A DNA stretch of 64,000 bases from Mesocentrotus franciscanus (lineage: Eukaryota; Echinodermata; Echinoidea; Camarodonta; Strongylocentrotidae): the NCBI GenBank assembly GCA_037976565.1, contig CP137669.1, forward strand, positions 36,110,912 to 36,174,911, in the 5' to 3' direction. The notes under the pieces were generated by a model. That model did not search any database and had not been told where the DNA came from. It saw only the letters and a list, made by a program, of their open reading frames with translations. Both the position numbers and the translations under genes were made by a program. Below, piece after piece: positions 36,801 through 48,800 of this stretch (the first letter of the stretch is position 1; each line of letters opens with the position of its first letter).

Positions 36801-39800
36801 CTGTAATGGTGTTACGCGCGAAAACGCGCGCATGTGCGTGTGCGCGATTTTTATAAAATGCTTAAAATGGCCTGAAACGTATCCAAAATGAATTTGAGAC
36901 GATTTAGAGCATTTTTAATTTTGCGCGCGCTCACGCGCGGACATATGCATGCGCGCGCGTTTTGACCTGAAATTGAACGGACGGATATTGACCTTGATCA
37001 TGATAATTATGAATGAGAAACGAATTTCCGTTATGAAGATATGATCATGAGTAGATTTTCAGAAAATTTTACAAAATGGCGCCTAGATGACGTCATCAGT
37101 CAAGGTCAAGGTTGAAAACCTTATTTTGCTTTGTCCATATGCCTATACATATGTGTGCCAAATTTCAAGGCATTTGATTGAGCCATTTTCAAATTATCTT
37201 GCTAACAATAAAGTGGGTGGAAATAAGAAAAATAAACTAGACATATAATACTTGTTAATAACAAGTATAGGTGGGCTGTTCCAAGTACATGCCACACATG
37301 TTTAGTGACATACTAAGTAGTTAAGAAAACATTGGCATGATTTGACCTTATTTTTTGAAATAATCCTCTTATTCAGGTCTATTAGTGTGCCAAATTTCTA
37401 GTCTATACGATGCATGGTTTTAGAGAAACCATGTACAGTATATTTGACCTTTGACCCTCAAATCTAAATATCAAAATGAAATATGCATTTTTAGATTTTG
37501 TTTATTATAAGAAATCATATCTCCGACTCATACTCTATCCAACTATGAATAAAAAATTAATACACGACAAGGACTCAGATTTCCCGTAAGGTTGTTCTCA
37601 AACGATTGACATATTTCTCCCATAGATATAACACGCAAAATTAGGCATTTTATTACATTGTTTGTGATAGTATATGATAATATGTTATAATAGTCGAAGA
37701 AGATCATAAAATCAAATTCAAAACGACGGCAAAAAAAAATTAAAAAGTTGACCCACCAGGAATCGAACTTGGGTCGCCGGAATGGGAGGCAAGTGCTATG
37801 ACCACTATACCAAAATAATCCCCATAGACATTACACGTGAACGGAAAATGTAATTCTCAAATCCCACTTTGCAAGTGAAATATGAGCATGATGACGGCAT
37901 CTGATCGAAAAATAAAGGGCACACTTGTGATAGCTTATTGTCTCAGCTACAACATACTCGAAGCTCAGCAAAAACAAAAGTAAAACGACGGAGATATTGC
38001 TCAAACAAGACTGGAATGTAGAATGAAGATTTCAGAAAAAGTCACCTCCCATAGAGAATACACGTAAAATTAGGAAAATTGACATGCCTCCTTTAATCGC
38101 AAAAATACGCCATGATGCCTTTGTCAAAATGAAAAATCGTGGAACTGCATTTGTAGCAAATTGTCTCAGCTAAAACATATCAAAATTTGGAAGAAAACCG
38201 ATCAACATTTACAGAGATACAATCAATTTTCCAAAAATATGCTGACGTCATAATATGCAAATTGAAATTTTGAGTTCGGAGGCCATTATGATGACGTCAT
38301 GAGTTAATTGAGGGTCAAATGAGACATTAAATCATATCTCCGACTTATAATCTATCCAAATATGAAAAAAATTGGGAGTTCCCATCCATTCTGAAGAGTT
38401 ACAATGAATTTTGTATAGGCATGTTTTTGCCCATATATGCTATGTATTACAAGAGCTCGCGCGCACGTACATTTTCTTGAATGGACGCTCATCTTGTTAT
38501 TAATGGTCATAAAGAGATAAACATGGTATCAAATTGTTCGAAAAATATGGGAAATATCATGAAGGAAAAAAAAATGGCGATTCTATGTTGTGTAATGGTG
38601 TAACGCGCGAAAACGCGCGCGCATGTGCGTGTGCGCGATTTTTTATAAAATGCTTAAAATGGCCTGAAACGTATGCAAAATAAATTTTAGACGATTAAAA
38701 ACATTTTGAAATTTTGCGCGCGCGTTAACGCACGGACGTACGCATGCGCGCGCGTTTTTTTACCTGAAATTGACCGGACGGATATTGACCTTGATCATGA
38801 TAAATATGAATGAAAAACGACTTTTCGTTATGAAGATATGATCATGAGTAGATTTTCAGAAAATTTTACAAAATGGCGCCTAGATGACGTCATCAGTCAA
38901 GGTCAAGGTTGAAAACGTTATTTTGATTTTTCCATATGCCTATACATATGTATGCCAAATTTCAAGGCATTTGATCTAGCCATTTTCAAGTTATCTTGCT
39001 AACAATAAAGTGGGTGGAAATAAGAAAAATAAATAAAGAATAATAAATAAATAATAAAGGCAATTCTAACGAAAACATAAGGTGGTCTGTATTATATACA
39101 GCCCACCTAAAAATATTTTACCATGTGAGTATAACAAATAACATGGCCTTTATTATGTTGTTTACTTGTTAGGGATAGCTATGCAAATTTGCTTCAATGA
39201 AGCTCCTGATAATGTTTTTATCGATGTTTTAATAATAGTAGTTTTCAACTGTAGCGCTGATTGCTGCAATGGAGCATCACAATTCGTATGATTTAAAGTG
39301 TACCAATGTATGTTCTGATGTATCAGTTCCATGTCATAATTCTGTATTTAGAAATTGAGTTTTGAATAGTTATTCTGTAAAGAGATGTTGCAAGTGTAAT
39401 TACACTCTCAATAAAAGAAAAGTAAAAAGAGTTTAGTCCGTAGTCGAATCTCTGCATTTGAAACCTAAATAGTGCTTTTTGTTTTTAATGTTCACTTTAG
39501 TTTGTATGCTAATCTACCGGTAAATGAGAACGAAGATAAACGACGAAAATGACTAAACAAAGAACTTTACGCTAAAACTAAAAGCTACTGGCTGACTTTA
39601 TTTTTTAAATATCCTATCTTTTATCCAGATGATTCGGCGAGGGTGAAGTTAGAAGTCATCAACAATAATCCTCATTCCGATTACTTTAATGCTTCTTACA
39701 TTCCCGTAAGTATGGTGGCATGTATCAATTTATGTATACATTAATTTGTAAATAGATTGTCATTATGATGTTATAAAGTGGATCGTCGTTGAAGGAAGCG

Positions 39801-42800
39801 TCTAATATAAATGATATGAATCAAATAACGCGACAGAATAATAGCCCAATAATATATTGTTATATAAACTGGATGTGGCAAGAATTTACGGACTACATGA
39901 TGTAGAATACACGTTTCTACGCTGGGTCTTTATTCCATACACACTCACGTACACATCTACACGCGCGCACACACGCACACTCACACATACACACATGTAA
40001 TGAAAACCCCACCATTGGTTGAAGCTGTAATCTAATTCCTCATATTACTTGGATTTTCTTGATCTTCTTTTCTGATTGATTAAACCAACAAAAAATGCCT
40101 ACGAAAAAGTGGTGCTATGAACATAGACGTTATGTATAGTTTCATTTTAATCTATTTCTGCTTAATTGAAACCTTTTTTTCACACGCAGAGTTTGCACAA
40201 TGACAAGGCTTACATTGCATCACAAGGTATGTCCATTCTACTTTCTCCGTCAAGTTTAACAAGTGGTAATTCGTTAATACAATTTGTGTGACTTAGATTT
40301 TAGTTAACTCTATTCCAAGTATATCTTTGATTTGTCTATGAAATACAACATTAGAGTCAAATCATTAGTCAATAATATATAGCAATCGGTTATCCGATAA
40401 GTTACAAAATAGTGCGAAAGGTTAATTTTTGATGAGCTATTACTGAATATTTTTCCAAGGACCAAACAATGCGTCCATAAATGATTTCTGGAGGATGGTC
40501 TGGCAGGAGAATGTGACAACTATTGCCATGGTAACGAAGCTCAAGGAAGGAGATAAGGTCAGTAAAACTTGTTCATCTTTGAATTAGGGAAATATATTTG
40601 AATCTTATGAGGGTATTTTGGTATTCTACTGTGAGCTCTTTTCATTGACAAGTGTTGTTAACAGTGCCACATTCAACGGTCAATCGACAATTTTGAAGCT
40701 GTTATGAGCAAGTCCAAAAGGAAACTAGCATGCACTGCTTCAACAGTCGTTGTTCGTATTCCCTTTTTGTATTTTTTTATATTAACCATCACCAATATAT
40801 GTACTAAATATTGATGACTGTGTTTAGTTAATGCCTGAAATGTAGACAAGGCAGAATATAAGCCTTAAAAATATATATTGAACTGGAGCTGAACTGCCCA
40901 ACGCATGTATTGTATCGACGGTATGGCTTGATCTTTTTAGTTTGTTTTTTCTCTTTAGTTCATTTTACATAATGAAAAGTTAACAGTTGAAAAGTTTGAT
41001 TATTCATTTGCGTTACCTTTAACGTCTTCTTTAATTGAGGAGAGAAATATAGCCACTTTTTGTGGGAAGTGATATTGTTAAACTGATAAGCCTATTTTTA
41101 TACCCTTGTTCTTCTTCTCGAGTCACTACACGAGCCATGTCCAGTGCATGACACAGAACATGCTGGCCTTGACATTGAACCATTACAGGTCTTTGAGATT
41201 CCAGGGTTCTGGTGGGAAGAGGCAGTCTGAAAGGTGGTTCCTCCCTCAGTAGCACATAGTTTTTCCAACCTTAGGCCTACTGTAGATATAGCGTGCTGGG
41301 ATTTGATTGGTCGCTCTTTGTTTTAACAGATCAAATGTCGTCAGTACTGGCCAGATCGGAAACGGCATGCAGTGGAGTTTGGAATAATCAAAGTAGAACT
41401 AATGGCACTTGAACCATGTACAGGTGGAGTGACAAGAAGGATGGTCATGCGCAAGGTAGCTATACAAGTACTCGTGAATGATTATCACTATAAATTTTGC
41501 CAGTACACTGCTTTTTTTTTGTCATTAAATCGCATTTAAAGAAATATGAAATGAGACAAAATTAAGCTTTTCATTTTCTTTATCTGTAAACCTGTGTCTT
41601 TTCTGCTAGAAGTTACCCCCCCCCCTAAATACACACCAAAGATTTCTTTTAGAAAAGGATAAATTGCGTCATTGATATTTGATTGTTAGAAATCCTATTT
41701 CTGATCTTGGTCTAGACCTTGATGTAGTTCCAGTTCCAGTCAAACTCAATGTCATTGTATTTCATAAAACAGTAATGAAAAGCTAATATTTTATGCCATT
41801 GATTCGGATATAAGATTTATTTTTGAATCATAATTTACAGAGGTTTATGTTTCTTTCGTCGTGACTTTTAAAACAGGATGAAGAGTCAAAGAGAGTCACA
41901 CAGTTTCACTTCACAGAGTGGCCAGACAAGGGTGTTCCTAAACACACCTCATCACTGCTCAAGTTCATCAAGGAAGTCAAAGCTGATCATGGACAGAACA
42001 CTTATCCTCTGATCATTCATTGCAGGTAGGCTTCTTGGTCAATTTCACCTAGATAAAAAAATACCACAAACACCATAGTAACGACTTTCAAGAAATCAAC
42101 CCAATGGCTATTTTTATACTTTATTGTATTGCTTTTAGAAATCACGTTCGCACATTTTAAAGGTAACTCCCAATGCTGTTGAAACTGACTGAGTCTTATT
42201 TTTCGAAAGTCTTTAAGAAATATAATAATAATGAGAAAATAAGGAATTACAACAGTAGATTTCAGCCGAAAAAGAGCTTCTTAAAATAATACAGTATAAT
42301 AATCGGCTTTACTACAGGGAAACCTTGTGTCCACACTAGTCTTATGCATATTTTAATTGATATTGCTTGAATATTTTGCTAACTTTTGTTTTATCGTTCA
42401 ATAGCTAGTTTGCGTGCACATCGTTAAATCCGGAGAGAATGCGACCTTATATACTTAAAAACCACATTTCAACAACATGGCTGGTTAGTTGATCATTATA
42501 TTTTCTACCCAGTGCTGGTGTTGGACGAACAGGCGTGGTGATCAGTATTGATAGCATCGTAGCTCACGCCAAGACAACTAGAATGGTAGATGTCTTCAAC
42601 TTCGTGACGAACATCAGACAGAAACGACCATACATGGTCCAAACACAGGTCTGTTACCTCTAAAAACATACACCAACTGCTGCTGCCGTTTGACACGCTA
42701 TCTTTTCAGTTTAGACACTGATAAGACCGATGGATTCTAATTTAATGTGTGCATTTTTTGCGGAGACTGGCATTATGATTATTCTACGTAACATAATTAT

Positions 42801-45800
42801 GTGGAATTAAAAACGATATCACTATGCATATACATGTAAGCAGCGTTTTTTTTTTTTTGGTCATGTTTTCTTTCATGACGTATAAAACATAATTTGTAGG
42901 TACTATTTAAACCTTGAATGATTGAAAATCCTTCTATACCGATGAACATATTCAATACTTACTTGTTTTTTTTTTATAGATGTAAATCAACAAAGTAACA
43001 AAGGGAATTGATTGAATATCAAGATCATTCACAAGGAATTAGCATAAAATATTGCTTGTTCTACTCTTTAATTCTAATGTACATGTATTATCGCATGTCG
43101 AAAATCATAAATGTTTTAATAGATGAGATGGAATTGATACAAAAAATTGAAGCATTCGTTCCTTAAATGAATACAGGAGCAGTATGCCTTCATCTACGGG
43201 GCTGTCCTTGAGGATCTTCTCTGGAGGAATACCATGATTCCTGTCATTCATTTCACTGATCATCTACAAGACTTACACACTTCAGGTGATGGACATGGAC
43301 GGTCCAAGATGACCGAGGAGTTCGAGGTAACACATACCAATCATCAGAAGTTGATCATTAATGAATGTCTACTGACAGTTACGTCCTTTATTTCTCTCTC
43401 ACATGTGTTCTTTCTCCACCTCTCTCTACATTTATAGTCTTCTTCTTCCTTTAGCTTTTAGAATGAAAAACTTGTGACCTTTATCATAAGCCATGATATG
43501 GTTCCAAGTAAGTTCATTGTACACTTTCCTGTTGACAGAAGGTTCAGGAAACCTGGAAGAGAGAAAAAGAGAGAAAAAGAGAGAGAGGCGGAGAGGGATG
43601 TTCCAACGAAACTACTTTTCCAGAATGCCCTGGGCCCAGTAGAAACAACTTATGGAAAAGGAGAAAAGATCCCATTAACAAACCAGCTCTTGCACTCTTA
43701 CGATGAAAATGTTAGGGATGTCGTGATCCGTAAATCACTGAACTGTGAATCAAATTAATGGTGTTTTTATCGAATCCCACTCGCAGCACTATCTAAACGT
43801 AGGTTTAGTGAATGAGTACCTACTAGGAAGTAACTGTAATTTCTTGAGTGCTTTCAGAACCTTAAAGGGAAATCCAACCTTGATAGCAAACTTGTCTGGA
43901 ATAAAGCAGAAAAATCAAAGAAGCATACTGATGAAAGTTTGAATGAAATCGGACAAAAAATGAGAAAGTTACGAAGTTTTGAAAGTTGCAATTACTATAG
44001 GTATGGGCTCTTCAAATTGGCTGAATTGATAATGTCTATGTGATGTAGTGGCGGACAACTTTCCCATTTGCTCCAATACACAAAAGGACTAAAATTTCTA
44101 CTTTTCATAAATGTATTACTCGGGATGGTCTTTTCTTTTTAGAGGACCTGTAATACTGTACTCTCCATGATGTATTTTGAGTAGTGCCCCGAGGGTGAAG
44201 GCACTTGGAAGAAAAACAGAAATAAGTGATATTTGTGTACGCGACAAACGGGAGTAATCCGTCACTACGTCACAATCCACTGACAAAATTGCCGTTTTGA
44301 GATTCGCACAGCTGTAGTGATCTCATATTTCAAACACTCATAACTTTCTTAATATTGTTCCGATTTATTTCAAACTTTCGCCATTCTGTTTCTCTGATGT
44401 GTATGCTTTCATTCAAATGAACTTATTAGAAGGGTTGGATTGCCCTTTAAGGCAGCTAGGCTAAAGCCAAGATAATAAAAAGACTTTCTTAACACCTTGA
44501 AAATCCCCTATAGGGTGGATAGAATGCGAAATATGAACGTAGCTGATATCAAAGCTCAATCTATGTTTCTAAATGCGTGAAAAATAAACCAGAATTAACG
44601 TTTATGATTATTAAAGTAATTGGTAAATTAAATGAAACATCAAATTCTCTGATTTTAATCAGACTTTGAAGAGCCTCTGTCCAGATCCTCCGGCTTCTCA
44701 AACAAGATTAGGACGCACTCCAGATAATCACCCCAAGAATAGATACGGAAACAACATACCATGTAAGTAATGTATAGGATAACAATAAATCATTTTCTAT
44801 AAACATTAGAAAACCAAGTGCTTAACAGTTTAAAATATTTTGTGGAATATCCAAGTTCGACTCCGGACTGTAATCACCTTCGTTATGAAATGAGTCTCTC
44901 TTTAAAATACAGGGATGCAGGGATGTCACTAGAATTGGGTGAACACAACGGGCCATCCTTTCATCTCCCCTCCGTCAGAGACTCTTCCTCCCCTCGTTTA
45001 AAATCCTCTGCCCCGCCCCCACCCCACTCTCAAATGTCGATCCTCTTTAGCTCCTGTACAAATTATATGGAGATCACTAACAACACTTGACCAACAGAAC
45101 GGTTCCCTTTTCCCATCACTGCCACACACGCACAAACTCACACCCACCAATGTTGAAACCACATTTTGTTGGTGCACGTATTTTATCGTAGATTCTTGAC
45201 TAAAGAGATATAGAACGCTGTGTTGAAATGTATGACGATGTCAAGAGCACATAAAACAACGGCTCGGTGTAAAAATGTCAGAGGTAAAAATGTCAGAGGT
45301 AAAAATGTTAGAGGTAAAAATATAAAAACAAAAGCATGTTACAGGTAGAATATTGGTAATGGTTGTAGATCAGGCTTATCGAAAAAATATAACGAAGGAT
45401 TCTTTGCAGTCATTAATTTCAGCGCTGCTTTTTCTTCTTTCTTAAAATTTTATTTACCTTTCTGCCCGAAATTGTGACTTTTTGCCAGATTATTGCCGAG
45501 GGGAGACGGGGGGTGTATCCTTCTTTGGGGGCATAGTGACCCGGCTGCCTCTTGCCTTTGTCTAAGCAAATGATACTGGCGGGTACACTGAGCAAACTTC
45601 TGGAAAAAAGAATGCCTAAAACTAGAAGTTTGGCCATGAATTATAGGCCGAGTTGTGGCTCGATAGTGTATAATCATTAAATAAAAATAAAAGTCAACAC
45701 AGCCCCCAAAAGAGGATGATCGAGATATCACGCTGTGAGTCCTCCGCCCCCAACTTCCCCGTCCCTTCTGAAGATTGATGGACATTTTAACAGCGTGGCA

Positions 45801-48800
45801 ATGACTACAATAAAATGTAATTTCCTACAAATGCATATTTCCAACAATTCCTCTTTCTTGTGGGCATTGATACTTTGATACAAAGCAGAAAGCCGCCCAT
45901 TTAATGCTAACCGCACCATCACATTCCAGAGAAGCGCGCGCTTTGCAAAGAGTTGATCGTCGATCACTATTGCGGTATAAATAGTCTGGGAGAACTAAAG
46001 CAGCTTTGATACTCTGATACAAAGCAGAAAGCCGCCCATGTTACATCAAATGCTAACCGCACCATCACATTCAAGATAAGCGCGCGCTTTGCAGAGGTTC
46101 TGCTTAAGCTACATCGTTCTATAATTATTTGCTGTGAGAGTGAGAGATCAAACTCTGAAATTGACAAATATTTATTCATGAGTAACATATCAGAAACATA
46201 GTTTTTACTGTACACATTTATAGCATCATGAGACTGCTTGTATACATGATAATACTGTTTGAAGGATATTTGGTGCAGGATTTATAAAAGGTGTGCTGGC
46301 ATACACTGTATACGACAGTTTCCAGCAGGTACATAATTCGTACAAGGACTCTAAAATGCATCATGAATTTGGCAGAAAACACAATTGAAATTGAGGGACT
46401 TTAACTGTATTTCTCCCACGTTTCTTAATCACAAACATGATGTTTTTATATAAAGTTACACAGTGTTATTTTTAACCCAACAAATACAATAATTTCTGCC
46501 TTTCGAAACGTACTGCATAAAAGTCGAAAGCACATGACAAAATACCTGGGTAGATATGTCTCAACGTTTACTACTTGTAGGCCTACTATCTGACATTCTT
46601 CAAGCGAAGCTTTGATATTGTTTGTTAAGCTTTTGTAATAATTAAAGCATTGATGAGGGGACAAAGCATCCGTGTCTTTTTCTTAATGTTTTCTTGTCAT
46701 AACAGTCTTTGCTGGGATGGACATGAAGATGGGTCTATAATTACTGAATTTTTGGAATAAGTGATTCCCTGTTTTATCTCATTCAATCCTACTATTCTAT
46801 GTACTTAGGCCTACTTCCTCAAAACCAAATAAACATTAAAACATCAGCCAATTTAAAATATCGAAAAATGATAGAAATTCATATATGCAAACCTGATCAC
46901 AAAATATAAGTTTCAAATTTATTTTCCACATTGTATTATCCTCAGGACATGTACGAAGTACAATACACAGTCATTTATAAAATATAATAGACTAGCCCAG
47001 TAGCTTACGTCTCGACATTTTGTGTGATAAAGTGCTGAGATATTATGACGGCACCGATTATTACCCCTACTTCTTTTTTTTTGTACCTGACATTTTGTTT
47101 GTACCTCTGATATTTTTACCTGTGACATTTTTACCTGTGACATTTTTACTTCTGTCATTTATTCCTCTGTCATTTTTTCCTCTGACATTTTTACCTCTGA
47201 CATTTTTTCCTCTGACATTTTTTCCTCTGACATTTTTACCTCTGACATTTTTACCTCTGACATTTTTACCTCTGACATTTTTACCTCTGACATTTTTACC
47301 TCTGACATTTTTTCCTCTCATTTTTTCCTCTGACATTTTAACCTCTGACATTTTCACCTCTGACATTTTTTCCTCTGACATTTTTTCCTCTGACATTTTT
47401 TCCTCTGACATTTTTTCCTCTGACATTTTTTCCTCTGACATTTTTACCTCTGACATTTTTACCTCTGACGTTTTTTCCTGACATTTTTTTCTGACATTTT
47501 TTTCTCTGACATTGTTACCTCTGACACTATTTCCTCTGACATTTTTTCCTCTGACATTTTTACCTTGCACCAAAACAACACCATAAGGGGATCTCAGGAC
47601 TGTCGGGAGACGGTGCAAGGTGGGGATGGTGCGGGGGTTGAGGGATACTCAAAGCTTTGAATACGTCAAATGTAACTCGAAGGCGGAGAGGTGATATCAT
47701 ATAAGATTTTCTCTTAAGGCGGGGATGAATGGGCGGGGGGAGGGGGTGACCCTATTCCTACCTGGATCCGCCCGTTTGAATGTCATGTTTATAAAGAGTC
47801 TCAAAAAGCAAAACTTAAATACATACGGAATTTTATCGCACGTAGGGCGATATAAATGATTTACATTCATCAGTGACAGCACGCGTCAGCGGCGGCGTTT
47901 CTCTTGTGATGAGTTTCGGCGGCATCTTGAGAGGAAACAATAACATACCATACCGGGCCCCTTTGTTGTCAGCCGCGCGGTATCTTTCATGTGCGCGTAG
48001 CTATAAACGGAATTTGCGCGAGGTATGTTATGAATGTATGTATGGAATTCAATTGGCCGGGATGGATTGGGTTCCCACGGTGTTGGTGAGAGAATTCTCA
48101 TTCACCTTGTGGATTTTGTAGAGGATGGATGTAGACATTAATCGGTGGCAAATTAATTTACCCTCCACCACCCCCAATATGATTTTCCACCTCCTTACGT
48201 TTTTCAAGTGTATTCGATAGTAGGTTTTACTAATATTAAGTGGTCAGGAAGTGTGTGATTAACATAACGGTTTAATAATGATCGTTTTCCACCTCAGTCA
48301 AGTAAATGTTGATGTCGAAGCAATGCTTGGCAGGTTGGGGCTTTCCTGCGAGATTTTAATTTTCCCGCTTTGCGGTTTTAGCAGGTTTTCACCCAATCCT
48401 GGGGTAAGGGTCGGGGCCTCCTTCGTCTCCGCACTGACGCCGGGTCGGCCTTATCGTCGCACTTAGGATGGCAAGTTCGAAAGAGGGCGCGCAAATTTGG
48501 ATGTTGGCCGATCTTGTCCATGGCGGGCGACGATGGGCCGTCCCGGGCGCGCAATTTTTTTTTACACGCTAGCCTGGCCATTTCTGTGATAAATACCATG
48601 GAAGCGACTGATATTAGCCTACATGCGAGGTGCATTATACACATGTACATCATGCATGGCAGTCATCAGATGAAGAGCTAGCTGGCCCTTGTAAATGAGA
48701 CGGTCATCGCAACCATCGGGCGATGGAATTCAAGAACTTAATTAAATTAAATTTAATTTAGGAACTTTACATTAATCTTGATCTAAGGAGACACGAACGA

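Larger units (their letters stand above)
35444..39111. mobile_element. 3,668-bp non-coding insertion: two tandem 1.79-kb units in a D1 exon
   Basis: Unit 1 (35444-37237) and unit 2 (37238-39111) are offset by 1,794 bp and agree closely, with scattered substitutions and small indels. Unit 2 has about 75 extra bases at its end. taggtgggctgt at 35474-35485 is the exact reverse complement of 39098-39109 near the other end. Each unit starts with a palindrome (tacttgttaataacaagta) and carries atgacgtcat-type motifs, GCGCGC-rich patches and a tRNA-like stretch. No long frame is present. Class is unknown; a non-autonomous DNA transposon or a tandem satellite-like element are the options. No clear target duplication was found. 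Confidence 0.8.
35369..39124 (+). pseudogene. Exon 20: D1 KNRY-motif exon split by a 3.67-kb insertion
   Basis: 35369-35443 reads DLPGPDIYPQTV ... INLKKNRYN and is followed at once by an in-frame TAG. The rest of the motif, NILP plus the first base of the Tyr codon, is at 39112-39124 with an intact donor (gtgagt), and exon 21 continues with that Tyr codon, YDSARVKLE. The two parts add up to 88 bases, phase 0 to 1, exactly what exons 19 and 21 need. KNRYxNILPYD binds and positions the phosphotyrosine in all classical PTPs. As it stands translation ends after KNRYN, giving a receptor with ectodomain and wedge but no phosphatase. The insertion cannot be spliced out cleanly, because the stop precedes any GT. 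Confidence 0.85.

Noticed and set aside
35444..39111. Idea that the insertion acts as a newly gained, cleanly spliced intron
   Set aside because: An in-frame TAG follows KNRYN before any GT, and the possible acceptor near 39100 leads straight into another stop (ccc acc taa) in the required phase.
47020..47618. Long frames on both strands (153 and 183 codons), e.g. repeated MSEEK
   Set aside because: They are a direct result of a 15-bp tandem repeat whose length is a multiple of three; there is no non-repetitive coding sequence.
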